In this document: positions 1 to 7,653 of the stretch, piece by piece
Layout: each line of letters starts with the position of its first letter
Numbering within the stretch: position 1 is the first letter of the stretch
DNA from: Paenalicyclobacillus mengziensis
Lineage (GTDB): Bacteria; Bacillota; Bacilli; Alicyclobacillales; Alicyclobacillaceae
Assembly: GCF_017298635.1 (NCBI RefSeq)
Contig: NZ_CP071182.1
Coordinates: 992,001-1,056,000, forward strand
Length of the DNA: 64,000 bases
Direction of reading: 5' to 3'
Position numbers and translations under genes: made by a program
The notes under the pieces: model-generated
Told to the model about the DNA's origin: nothing
Seen by the model: only the letters and a program-made list of their open reading frames with translations
The model's database searches: none

Positions 1-421
1 CCCCCGTGCCAATCGTCAATGCTGATGCGACGGCCTTAATGACGACAACCCTTGGGCGAATGATGCTCTTCTTCTCAGCAATGGCCTCCATGACCTCAGG
101 AACGCCGTGTCCCTTGGCCTCTGGAGCCCAGATTTTAACGATGTATGCTACGATAATGAGCCCTATAGCAGGCAGAAACAAGACCGAAGCCTTACCCATA
201 AAACTGAACACATGAATGACATGCCCAAAGAACACATACTCAAACAGGCGGATGAGCTTGCGGAACCCAACTGCACCAAATCCGGCGACAATCCCAACCG
301 CAAGTGCGTACAACAGGATAATGACGGATTCAGGAACATGTTGCGACATGCGTGAATGAAGCGACAAGGAGTCCGTCGTACGTTTCGTCCTACGCTTCGG
401 CGGAGCAGCAGATGTACTCAA
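1..421 (-). CDS. ClC-family chloride channel/transporter, N-terminal part (cut by window edge)
   Basis: The reverse strand encodes the first 140 residues of a ClC-type anion channel or H+/Cl- exchanger, an integral inner-membrane protein. After the start there is a hydrophobic helix containing LYALAVGIVAGFGAV, then a second membrane helix, then GHGVPEVMEAI, which corresponds to the GKGIPEV selectivity region. The window edge cuts the gene at TIGTGG, just before the expected GREGP motif. A TTG start at 421 has AAAGGTAGG seven bases upstream; an ATG at 349 in the same frame is the alternative. Any C-terminal CBS domains would lie outside the window. The family call is firm; substrate and coupling cannot be judged. 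Confidence 0.85.
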   Translation of the reverse strand, partial: MSTSAAPPKRRTKRTTDSLSLHSRMSQHVPESVIILLYALAVGIVAGFGAVGFRKLIRLFEYVFFGHVIHVFSFMGKASVLFLPAIGLIIVAYIVKIWAPEAKGHGVPEVMEAIAEKKSIIRPRVVVIKAVASALTIGTG

Positions 422-931
422 GGTCGGTCCCTACCTTTCTCACGTAGTGTTTAATACTACATATCGAATTCATCTCGAATTCATCACCACGAACTATCTT
501 AACACAGGCCGGTATGGTGAGGTCAGGTGCTGCGTCTCACAAGTGGGGAAGCAACATCGACGACGCTTCCGCAGGACCTAAGGTTGTCGGTACGAGAACG
601 GAAGAAAATATCCAAGAAGTGTAAAGAATAGTCTGGAAACTGCGTGCCATAGGGTCCAGGATGGACGAACCAGGCGGCATAATCACATACTGCCGTGAAT
701 GGAAGAGTTCAATGATGAACAGCCCAATTAAAGAGGCCGGTCCGTATTTTCTCTTACGACTGAAGTTATGAACTTCAACAAATAAGCCCATCAGTAAGTT
801 ACTGAGACTCTACAGCTCTCAGCCTGAAACGCTGTGAGATGCAACTTGCTATTCGTATGCCTGATTTGGATTCCCAAGACGTTTTTGCAAGACCCAAGTT
901 CATAAGAAAGAAAGTTTGTGAAATGGCTTGC
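422..931. other. Non-coding stretch between ClC and MscS genes
   Basis: I see no convincing gene here. A reverse-strand frame of 84 codons at 537-791 has no clear ribosome binding site and resembles nothing I recognise. The interval should hold the ClC promoter (near 430-480, A+T-rich) and the 3' end region of the mscS-type gene. Confidence 0.4.
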
Positions 932-1864
932 TTAGGAATCTAAAAGCGAACTTGCGCGCAGTCGTTGCATGATGTCAATGCAAATCCGAAAAACCTGGTC
1001 ACGAACAAGGTCCTCCTTCTCGAGCGAATAGACAGAAACAGCTACAGAGTACGCTGTTGGATAAACATCAGCCAATCTCACCTCAGGAAGGAAGGTCTCA
1101 TCGCCAGGAAATTCATGCTCCAACTGTTCGCGCAGTTGTCGGGTAAATGTGTCGGCATCCACGTCGTAGGAGACATCAAATCGAAGACGCGTACGGTGAA
1201 GTCCAGTTTCAGAGCGGTTCTCAATAAAGGACTGTGCAATGATTCCATTAGGTATCAATTGCGGATATCCATCCTGATTGAGGATTTGCGTATACATCAG
1301 GTTAATGTCTAGAACCTTTCCGTAGTACATCGGTCGTGTTGCCTCGTGCGGGAAGCTTGGCATCAGAACGGGAAATTGCCAAGCGATAATTCCAATTGAA
1401 TCTCCGATACGAAACGGCCGAAACATAATCAGCCAAACTCCGCCAATGATATTGGAAAAGATGGTCTGCCCAGCCAGTCCAATGATAACTGTTAAAAAAG
1501 TCCCACCAAATAGTACACTTGGTATGCCGACACCAAATGCAGTCATCACTGAAATGGCAATGGTGATGAATAAAAGCAGTCTGGTTATGTACCTGAGCGT
1601 GGTGGACCTCTGAGGACCGAGCTTGACGGAGGCTAGCCCAAACAAACGGCGTTCAATCAGGGTGGAGACAATGCTTCCGATGACCAGAATAATAAGGGCC
1701 TTGAAAATGTCCGTCCATTTTGGGGGTATATATTTGGCTACTCCGACATGCGTGTCGACCCAAACAAGAAGGGCAACGCCAAGAATGACTAAGCCGAAGG
1801 ACCACACCAGTGTAGTACGCCATAACTTTATTGCTGTAATTTGAGATTTGCGTTTCTTATCCAT
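932..1864 (-). CDS. Small-conductance mechanosensitive channel, MscS family
   Basis: This 310-residue membrane protein should release solutes during hypo-osmotic shock. Two hydrophobic helices lie near residues 17-35 and 52-72, followed by a pore-helix region and the typical MscS beta-domain stretch FRPFRIGDSIGI, then LIPNGIIAQSFIENRS and an alpha/beta C-terminal domain. GLAGQTIFSNIIGGVWL is the TM3/pore segment. The start at 1864 was chosen because GGAGG lies eight bases upstream; the longer open frame runs back into a tandem repeat and is not needed. It is transcribed toward the ClC gene. A 20-residue loop within the beta domain (IIAWQFPVLMPSFPHEATRP) is longer than in E. coli MscS. The family is clear, the physiological role inferred. 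Confidence 0.88.
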   Translation of the reverse strand: MDKKRKSQITAIKLWRTTLVWSFGLVILGVALLVWVDTHVGVAKYIPPKWTDIFKALIILVIGSIVSTLIERRLFGLASVKLGPQRSTTLRYITRLLLFITIAISVMTAFGVGIPSVLFGGTFLTVIIGLAGQTIFSNIIGGVWLIMFRPFRIGDSIGIIAWQFPVLMPSFPHEATRPMYYGKVLDINLMYTQILNQDGYPQLIPNGIIAQSFIENRSETGLHRTRLRFDVSYDVDADTFTRQLREQLEHEFPGDETFLPEVRLADVYPTAYSVAVSVYSLEKEDLVRDQVFRICIDIMQRLRASSLLDS

Positions 1865-1916
1865 AAATTCGGCCTCCGATGATACGAGTGACAATGGATG
1901 TTTGCTGTCCCCACAT

Positions 1917-2022
1917 AGTACCCCAGAAACATGGTACCTCAGAAACATAGTACCTCAGAAACATAGTACCTCAGAAACATAGTACCTCAGAAACATAGTA
2001 CCTCAGAAACATAGTACCTCAG
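1917..2022. repeat. 16-bp minisatellite, six full units plus a partial one
   Basis: The unit AGTACCTCAGAAACAT is repeated head to tail with changes only in the first two copies. Read on the reverse strand each unit contains TGAGGTACTATG, which resembles a ribosome binding site followed by a start codon. It lies directly upstream of the mscS-type gene. Confidence 0.95.
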
Positions 2023-2110
2023 ATTGCGAACGTACTAAAAACCCAGACAGCCCACCTTCTTGGAATCCGCACGCATTTCGACATGGGGATTATTACCTGG
2101 TATTTGAGGC

Positions 2111-2140
2111 GAATTAGGCTTTGTAGCTCCGTACATAGTA
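2111..2140 (+). promoter_or_regulatory. Possible forespore (SigG/SigF-type) promoter
   Basis: GAATT at 2111 and CATAGTA at 2134 are separated by 18 bases. As I recall the SigG consensus (GHATR, 18 bases, CATXHTA), each box misses by one base. It lies 40 bases before the chosen start of a gamma-SASP-like gene, which would suit forespore expression. This is a match by eye only. Confidence 0.4.
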
Positions 2141-2179
2141 ATAGCGTTACATCCATTACCCAAGAAGGAAGTGTGGCGT

Positions 2180-3169
2180 GTGGACCAGATGAGAAACGGA
2201 TACAGTGGCACAAATCCACAGCAAGTCAGACAAGACATTCAGCAGAGTCTCGGGCGGCAGTATCAGCAGGTGCAGCACGGTTCCAGCCCATATGGCACCA
2301 TGGGACAGATGATGCAGGGGACGAACCCGCAGCAAGTGAGACAGGACATTCAACAAAGCCTGGGTGGACAGTACCAACAAGGTCCACAAGGTTATTTTGG
2401 CCCCAGTGCCGTGGGACATCCATCCAACCAATACAGCGGCACCAACCCGCAACAAGTTCGTCAGGAAAACCAACAAAGTATCAGTGCACAGTATCAAGCA
2501 CCGTATCAAAGCTATTACGGACAGCCAGCTCCAGCACACCTGACAAACCAATGGAGTGGTACCGACCCAGCGCAGGTTCGGCAGGACATTCAGGAAAGTC
2601 TCGGTGGACAATACCAACAAACGCAGGGATACTTTGCGGCTGGTTCAGGATATCCTTCAAACCAGTACGACGATACTTATGGCCAAGAGATCCGTCAGGA
2701 GATCCAACAAGACCTTGGCGGCCAAAGTCAGCCATGGGCATATGGTCAGGTGGGAGCCGGACCGATGGGTCAAATTCACTGGAGCGGCACAGATCCGCAG
2801 AAGGTGCGTCAAGACATTCAACAGAGCCTGGGTCAGTATCCTCAAGGGCTGCAGGGGCCTCAAGGACCGCAGGGACTACAAGGCCTGCAAGGACCGCAGG
2901 GACTACAAGGCCTGCAAGGACCGCAGGGGCCACAAGGACCTTTTGCTACCATTGGACCAAATGGCCAGTTGACGAATCATTTCGGCGGGACGAATGGGAT
3001 GAATGCACAACAAGTCAGACAGGACATGAGGCAAAGTCTATCGGCTTATCCAGGACAGCAATCCGGTCAGTTCATGACACCTGGGCAAACAGGACAAATG
3101 TATCATCCGCTGAGCAGAACCAACCCGAATCAGGTACGCCAGGAGATACAAAACAGCATGTATCACTAA
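2180..3169 (+). CDS. Gln/Gly-rich repeat protein resembling gamma-type small acid-soluble spore protein, with collagen-like insert
   Basis: About 330 residues built from eight imperfect repeats of the form [19 protein letters not shown]. This resembles the TNAQQVRKQNQQSA repeat of gamma-type SASP (SspE), an amino-acid reserve of Bacillus spores, but SspE is under 100 residues. Between the sixth and seventh repeats sits a collagen-like run of about ten Gly-X-Y triplets (GPQGLQ units), encoded by a DNA minisatellite at about 2848-2938. The protein has no cysteine and almost no lysine. The GTG at 2180 is preferred because AAGGAAG lies eight bases upstream; GTG 2171 is an alternative. A forespore-type promoter and a strong terminator flank it as a single unit. 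A spore-coat or surface role is also possible because of the Gly-X-Y segment. Confidence 0.6.
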   Translation: MDQMRNGYSGTNPQQVRQDIQQSLGRQYQQVQHGSSPYGTMGQMMQGTNPQQVRQDIQQSLGGQYQQGPQGYFGPSAVGHPSNQYSGTNPQQVRQENQQSISAQYQAPYQSYYGQPAPAHLTNQWSGTDPAQVRQDIQESLGGQYQQTQGYFAAGSGYPSNQYDDTYGQEIRQEIQQDLGGQSQPWAYGQVGAGPMGQIHWSGTDPQKVRQDIQQSLGQYPQGLQGPQGPQGLQGLQGPQGLQGLQGPQGPQGPFATIGPNGQLTNHFGGTNGMNAQQVRQDMRQSLSAYPGQQSGQFMTPGQTGQMYHPLSRTNPNQVRQEIQNSMYH

Positions 3170-3198
3170 AATAAGTGCCGGGTCTGTGACCCCTTTCA

Positions 3199-3236
3199 AC
3201 GGCGGTCCCGTTTTCGGGGCGGCCGTATTATTTTTG
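3199..3236 (+). terminator. Rho-independent terminator of the repeat-protein gene
   Basis: An 11-pair stem with one mismatch (ACGGC... to ...GCCGT) closes a TTTT loop at 3199-3226 and is followed by ATTATTTTTG. Confidence 0.85.
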
Positions 3237-3363
3237 TTACAACGCCCACCAGCTATCACTTCCATTGGACTGCACGAGTGCTTGAGTGTTCATTGATTGA
3301 ATGGATTTCAGGCTTTGCTGGCAGACTACCTGATGCACAACATCCTGTACACGGAGGCTCACA

Positions 3364-4224
3364 ATGCCAACGACCCCTGAAGTACTGTATCAATCTGTTA
3401 TTGCGTTCGCCTTTCTGTTTTTGCTTGCGCGATTATTGGGAAAACGCCAGGTAGCCCAACTGAATTTCTTCGACTATATCGCTGGTATTACGATTGGTAA
3501 CATTGCAGCATCGTGGTCCCTCGATGAGATCCGCAATCTTCACGCCATCATAAGCCTCGTTATCTGGACTGGTCTTTCGCTGTTGTTGTCGTTTGTGCAA
3601 CGCAAATCTCGGCGGGCAAGGCTTCTACTTGACGGTCGTCCGACCGTGCTCATTCGAAACGGTAACGTCCTCGAAGACAACCTGCGCAAGGCCAACCTCG
3701 ACTTAGAGGAAATGATGTTACTTCTGCGTCAAAAGAGTGCCTTTAAAGTCGCGGACGTTGAGTACGCCATCTTGGAGACCAACGGTACACTTAACGTCAT
3801 GAAAAAGACTGAACTTGAGCCGTTGACTCCGAAAGACGCTGGGATTCAAGTTCTACCTGAACGTGAACCGCGTGTACTCATTGTGGATGGACATGTGATT
3901 CAGGCATCACTAGAGAGGAGCGGCTATTCCAGAGAGTGGTTGCTTGGAGAAATTATGAAACAAGGAGCTACAGACTTTAAAGACGTGTTTCTAGCTCAAG
4001 TCGACTCAAACGGTAGTCTCTATGTGGACCTTTATCGAGACCAACAAAAGGAGCCACAAATTAAGGAGAAACCATTGGTGGCTGCTTCCCTCAAAAAAAT
4101 CCAGGCAGACCTTGAAAACTTCGCTCTTGAAACGAGAAACCAGCAGGCAAAAGCCTCATACACGAGAACGTCTCAGCAACTCAAACAACTGCTTGAGGAC
4201 CTGTCTCCTTACCTGAGGGATTGA
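3364..4224 (+). CDS. DUF421 (YetF/YcaP-type) membrane protein
   Basis: A 286-residue protein with three N-terminal membrane helices (about residues 8-22, 38-52, 60-78), followed by the cytosolic DUF421 domain. Landmarks are LLARLLGKRQVAQL, the F-D-Y-I-A-G-I-T-I-G-N-I-A turn, the basic RKSRRARLLLDGRPTVLI and the repeated half-domain G-V-L-I-V-D-G-like strand later on. Members occur in several copies in spore formers; molecular function is not established. The C-terminal 50 residues are a charged helical extension. GGAGG lies seven bases before the ATG. It stands alone between a terminator and an EamA transporter gene that starts 85 bases later. Confidence 0.88.
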   Translation: MPTTPEVLYQSVIAFAFLFLLARLLGKRQVAQLNFFDYIAGITIGNIAASWSLDEIRNLHAIISLVIWTGLSLLLSFVQRKSRRARLLLDGRPTVLIRNGNVLEDNLRKANLDLEEMMLLLRQKSAFKVADVEYAILETNGTLNVMKKTELEPLTPKDAGIQVLPEREPRVLIVDGHVIQASLERSGYSREWLLGEIMKQGATDFKDVFLAQVDSNGSLYVDLYRDQQKEPQIKEKPLVAASLKKIQADLENFALETRNQQAKASYTRTSQQLKQLLEDLSPYLRD

Positions 4225-4309
4225 AAGGGACCGAAAACTGAAGCATATTTACCTTTGACTCGCGTATGGTGGTAAATGAACCTACTTGTCCGAGTCTGGA
4301 GGGGTGAAT

Positions 4310-5215
4310 GTGCCAGGCGAAGTAACCGCCTTGCTGGCTGCCATGTCGTACGCTGTCTCAAATCTTTTGGTCCGAAAGGGCCAAAAGGACACCCACCCAG
4401 CAGATAATGGCTTGTTTCCCATACTCGTCATTACCGGGTTCATCCTCCTTAGCTATTTGCTCATTGATTACGTTCGCGATCCCTCCCCAATGATTCGCAG
4501 CAATCGCTGGCTGCAAGGCGTCGAGTTTTGTGCCTTGTCAGGTCTCATTGCCACATTGCTGGGGAGGCTTGCTCTGTACCGAGCTATTGCGAAGATCGGT
4601 GCAACACGTGGGTCCATTGTGGCGGCCATGTCACCGCTTATCACTTTGGGGATAGCCATCACGGTGCTGCAGGAACGGTTGAACATGCGAGACGTCACCG
4701 GAATCGTCATGCTGTTGTCCGGGGTGCTGTTGCTCCTGATGGAGCGTAAGCTGTTTCCGACGCGGTTCAGCCCAGGACTCTTCGTGCAGAACGGTATTTG
4801 GCTTGCGCTATGGGCAACGTTGTTTCAAGGTGTTGGGTACGCATTTCGAAAGATTGGTATGCAGGGCCAGATTGAACCTGCTTTCGCGGGGGTTATTGAT
4901 ACGTTTGCCGCATTGATGGCATATATTCTGATTTTGGCTTTCTTAGGAAAGCTCAAATCCTACTTAAGCTACTATCTAACGCATATCAACCTATATATCA
5001 TCAGTGCTGGATTTATGATGGCAACTGCTGTCTTTTTATTCTTTGAGGCTGTCTCTGACGTGCCTGTATCCACAGTGTCAGTCATCATGGGCAGTCAGCC
5101 TGTCATCGTTGCACTCTTGGCAGGCATCTTTATGAACAGTCTCGAACGGTTGACATGGGTCACTGCGGTGAGCGCGGGACTTGTCAGCGTCGGCGTAATA
5201 CTACTCGGGATTTAG
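4310..5215 (+). CDS. EamA/DMT-superfamily metabolite exporter
   Basis: This 301-residue protein has about ten hydrophobic helices arranged as two EamA repeats of five, the architecture of drug/metabolite transporters that export amino acids or nucleobases. The first repeat ends with GIVMLLSGVLLLLMERK, the second with GLVSVGVILLGI. The conserved A-x-x-x-R-G motif region is visible as YRAIAKIGATRGSIVAAMSPLITLG. The GTG at 4310 has GGAGGGG five bases upstream, so the longer TTG-initiated frame from 4286 is not preferred. A terminator follows within 25 bases. Substrate cannot be predicted. Confidence 0.85.
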   Translation: MPGEVTALLAAMSYAVSNLLVRKGQKDTHPADNGLFPILVITGFILLSYLLIDYVRDPSPMIRSNRWLQGVEFCALSGLIATLLGRLALYRAIAKIGATRGSIVAAMSPLITLGIAITVLQERLNMRDVTGIVMLLSGVLLLLMERKLFPTRFSPGLFVQNGIWLALWATLFQGVGYAFRKIGMQGQIEPAFAGVIDTFAALMAYILILAFLGKLKSYLSYYLTHINLYIISAGFMMATAVFLFFEAVSDVPVSTVSVIMGSQPVIVALLAGIFMNSLERLTWVTAVSAGLVSVGVILLGI

Positions 5216-5235
5216 ACCCAAAGGAAATTCTATGT

Positions 5236-5261
5236 CCCCTCATGCACTGAGGGGGCTTTTT
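5236..5261 (+). terminator. Rho-independent terminator after the EamA gene
   Basis: CCCCTCA and TGAGGGG form a seven-pair stem with a TGCAC loop, followed by GCTTTTT. Confidence 0.9.
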
Positions 5262-5875
5262 ACGACCTTTCGAGTATCGCTTGGTTCTGACACTTCGTCC
5301 GGAGGTCCTTGGGGGATGGGAGCACTGACCGTTTTGCACAGCCCGAGTGGATAATCCACTCCGTTAATTCGCCGAAAACCAGTGGTGAACTGGCGACTCA
5401 CATGCTGTGTCGAGTGCAGACAATCGCAGGCCAGACAATAAATGCAATCCATGTCAATCCTTCCCCTCGCATGTTTTACACACTATTCGACTGGGGTCGT
5501 CTACTTTTGAGGGTAATTATGGGGAAATGTTCAAAAATCCGTACGGAAATATAACCAAATGTCTGCAGCTTGTTCGTCGCGGAGGACGTGACCGTGGTCA
5601 CTTTGTCGCCATAGTATGGATATTTGGTCGTTTTATGCAGATTGACGCCATTCGGGAAGGCGTATGGGGCTGGACGGGAGGATGGACTGGAGCTGTAAGT
5701 ATTAGGGGCATCGCTAACGGTAGGGGCAAGAGGGGTATGCTATCAAACGTAGTGGTCAGGTGTATCGTTATTCTTATGAAGCGACGGGTATCCAACTTTT
5801 CCTAGGTATCACGGTTATCGCTAAAATCATCATATTGAATCTGTAGACATCAACTATATTGCTAATTTTGGTTAC

Positions 5876-5943
5876 ATACCCTACGGGGTTTGGTCGCAGA
5901 GAACACAAGTATGCCTATGTAAAGCGATATACCCTACGGGGTT
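5876..5943. promoter_or_regulatory. Two CsoR-operator-like palindromes 53 bp apart
   Basis: ATACCCTACGGGGTT occurs at 5876-5890 and again at 5929-5943. From memory this resembles the operator bound by the copper repressor CsoR upstream of Bacillus copZA. No copper gene lies within 3 kb, so the sites may be remnants or part of a repeat family. Confidence 0.4.
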
Positions 5944-5989
5944 TGTCTATAGCGAACAAATCTAGAACTCGAGGTAGCAGAGCGTAACC

Positions 5990-6053
5990 CGAGACGTCAA
6001 CGTGCCTGTGCCGCCCCATCTCGAGACGTCAACGTGCCTGTGCCGCCCCATCT
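5990..6053. repeat. 32-bp tandem duplication, two perfect copies
   Basis: A 32-bp unit beginning CGAGACGTCAACG and ending CCCCATCT occurs twice without a mismatch, followed by a degraded third start (CGAGACAGCCAGATGCCTG) at 6054. Confidence 0.95.
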
Positions 6054-6233
6054 CGAGACAGCCAGATGCCTGACTCGAGATAGACACATCTCCTAAACCT
6101 TTATATTTTTTTTCGAAGTCTAACTCCACTATGCAGAATTCCCACGGAGCGGTAAATCTGAGTGGGGAATTCCGACAAAGTGGTAAATCTGCTGAATGCT
6201 TGTATATTTTTCGTCCAAGATTTTGTAAAATCG

Positions 6234-6251
6234 AACTAACGGTCGGTAGTT
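6234..6251 (+). promoter_or_regulatory. TetR-type operator candidate before the acyl-CoA dehydrogenase gene
   Basis: AACTAACGGTCGGTAGTT is an imperfect palindrome with seven of nine base pairs matching. Such sites with an ACGGTCGG-like centre are typical of TetR-family repressors of fatty-acid and branched-chain catabolism. An A+T-rich promoter-like stretch with TAAAAT at 6226 immediately precedes it. No TetR gene is in the window. Confidence 0.4.
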
Positions 6252-6320
6252 GATGGCGCTTACTTCAACCTTGTCAGAATATCAAGGCTATCAAGGGTAT
6301 GGGGAACGGGAGGACTTAAT

Positions 6321-7490
6321 TTGCTGAATTTTGAACTCAGTGCAGAGCAAAAGGAAATGCAGAAACTGGCCCATGATTTTGCAGTCGAAAAAATTCGCCC
6401 AGTAGCGGCTTACCACGATGAGACCGAGGAGTTCCCGTGGGACATTGTCAGAGAAGCACACAAGATTGGTCTGACCACTTATCAGTATCCGGAAGAGTAT
6501 GGCGGTGGCGGCATTAGCGATCCGGTGACAGGACTCCTCATCGCCGAAGAGTTGGCATGGGGCTGTGCCGGCATTCAAACGTCAATTACGGGAAGTGGCC
6601 TGGCTGGCCAAGGGATTCTTGCGACAGGCACGGAGGAGCAGAAGAAAAAGTACATTGGCTACCTCTGCGATCCAAAGGAACTCCACCTTGGTGCCATGGG
6701 CTTGACGGAACCTGATGCCGGATCGGACGTGTCCTCGATGCGCACGACAGCCGTCCGTGACGGTGATTCCTGGGTGTTGAATGGAACCAAACAATTTATC
6801 ACCCATGGTGGCATTGCAGACCTCCACGTCATTTTTGCGCAAACAGATCCGGGAAGTGGATGGAAAGGCATCGAGTGCTTTGTCATTGAGAAGGGCACAT
6901 CAGGGTTATCCATGGGGCGCAAAGAGAAGAAACTCGGTGTCCGGGCCTCTCACACCGCGCAGGTTGTGCTTGAGGATTGCAGGATCCCGCTTGAGAACCG
7001 GCTGAGCGGTCTCGACGGCAACCCCAAGGGTATTTCTGGGGGACTGGGCTGTTTGATGATGCTTGAACGCACGCGACCCGCTGTTGGTGCAGCTGCCTTG
7101 GGAGTCGCTCGCGCGGCTTATGAGTATGCACTCGAGTACGCGAAGACGCGCGTTGCGTTTGGGCACAAGATCATTGCCAATCAGGGGATCTCGTTCAAGC
7201 TTGCCGACATGGCGACTGAGATCGATGCGGCTAGACTCCTAGTCTGGCGCGCTGGTTGGATCCAAGGGCAAGGTAAGAACGCGGGGCTTCAGGCCAGCAT
7301 GGCAAAGCTGTTCGCAGGTGACACGGCAATGCGCGTAACGGAAGAGGCTGTTCAGATTCTGGGTGGAAACGGCTATATCCGCGAATATCCAGTTGAGAAA
7401 TGGATGCGTGACGCGAAGATCTTTAAGATTTGGGAAGGTACTGCAGAGATTCAGCGTTTGGTTATCTCGCGGACCATTGCAGGAAGATAA
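6321..7490 (+). CDS. Acyl-CoA dehydrogenase
   Basis: A complete 389-residue flavoprotein that would oxidise acyl-CoA thioesters to trans-2-enoyl-CoA and pass electrons to an electron-transfer flavoprotein. The N-terminal helical domain begins LNFELSAEQKEMQKLAHDFA; the middle beta-domain has GAMGLTEPDAGSD and WVLNGTKQFITHGG; the C-terminal domain has RTRPAVGAAALG, FGHKI, QILGGNGYIREYPVEKWMRD and IFKIWEGTAEIQ. The glutamate of IWEGT is the position of the catalytic base in short/medium-chain members. The TTG start has GGGAGGA six bases upstream. It is a single-gene unit closed by a hairpin, with a TetR-like operator in front, so a role in fatty- or branched-acid degradation is likely. Confidence 0.93.
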   Translation: MLNFELSAEQKEMQKLAHDFAVEKIRPVAAYHDETEEFPWDIVREAHKIGLTTYQYPEEYGGGGISDPVTGLLIAEELAWGCAGIQTSITGSGLAGQGILATGTEEQKKKYIGYLCDPKELHLGAMGLTEPDAGSDVSSMRTTAVRDGDSWVLNGTKQFITHGGIADLHVIFAQTDPGSGWKGIECFVIEKGTSGLSMGRKEKKLGVRASHTAQVVLEDCRIPLENRLSGLDGNPKGISGGLGCLMMLERTRPAVGAAALGVARAAYEYALEYAKTRVAFGHKIIANQGISFKLADMATEIDAARLLVWRAGWIQGQGKNAGLQASMAKLFAGDTAMRVTEEAVQILGGNGYIREYPVEKWMRDAKIFKIWEGTAEIQRLVISRTIAGR

Positions 7491-7540
7491 ATACCGGGAC
7501 CGGATCCAAGAGTAAAATACTACCAAATGTTCCAAAGGGA

Positions 7541-7565
7541 AAAGCGCGCCCGGGTGGCGCGCTTT
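7541..7565. terminator. Shared hairpin between convergent genes
   Basis: AAAGCGCGCC and GGCGCGCTTT form a perfect ten-pair stem around CGGGT. On the reverse strand the stem is followed by TTCCCTTTGG after the T-rich stem end; on the forward strand it ends in TTTC. It separates the acyl-CoA dehydrogenase gene from the oxidase gene read toward it. Confidence 0.75.
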
Positions 7566-7653
7566 CATACCGCGGAGAAACCTTCGGACAGAATGATGTT
7601 CCAATCGGTTTTCGATGGTGTTGTCTGCAAAGGCAGGGGTTGCCCAAGTTCCA

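Larger units (their letters stand above)
5262..6233. other. About 1 kb of non-coding, repeat-bearing DNA
   Basis: Open frames of 60-132 codons exist on both strands, but none has a clear ribosome binding site, a family resemblance or coding-like codon use. The stretch holds GGGGTATGC and AAGTATGCCTA motifs near 5730 and 5909, two ATACCCTACGGGG palindromes, a 32-bp tandem duplication, and a GAATTC-flanked repeat with GGTAAATCT near 6138-6191. The vocabulary resembles the repeated region at 44.8-45.7 kb. Confidence 0.6.

Noticed and set aside
537..791. 84-codon reverse-strand frame between ClC and MscS genes
   Set aside because: No ribosome binding site, no family resemblance and no neighbour context; kept only as a note in the intergenic entry.
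2035..2170. Reverse-strand small frame ending ADSKKVGCLGF
   Set aside because: No ribosome binding site and it overlaps the promoter of the repeat-protein gene.
2083..3174. 363-codon forward frame overlapping the repeat protein, and several reverse-strand repeat-like frames
   Set aside because: They are alternate frames of the same repetitive DNA. The GTNPQQVRQ frame has the ribosome binding site, sensible composition and SASP-like repeats.
5309..5805. Forward frames of 81 and 132 codons in the repeat-bearing gap
   Set aside because: They lack ribosome binding sites and coding character, and the region is built from repeats.
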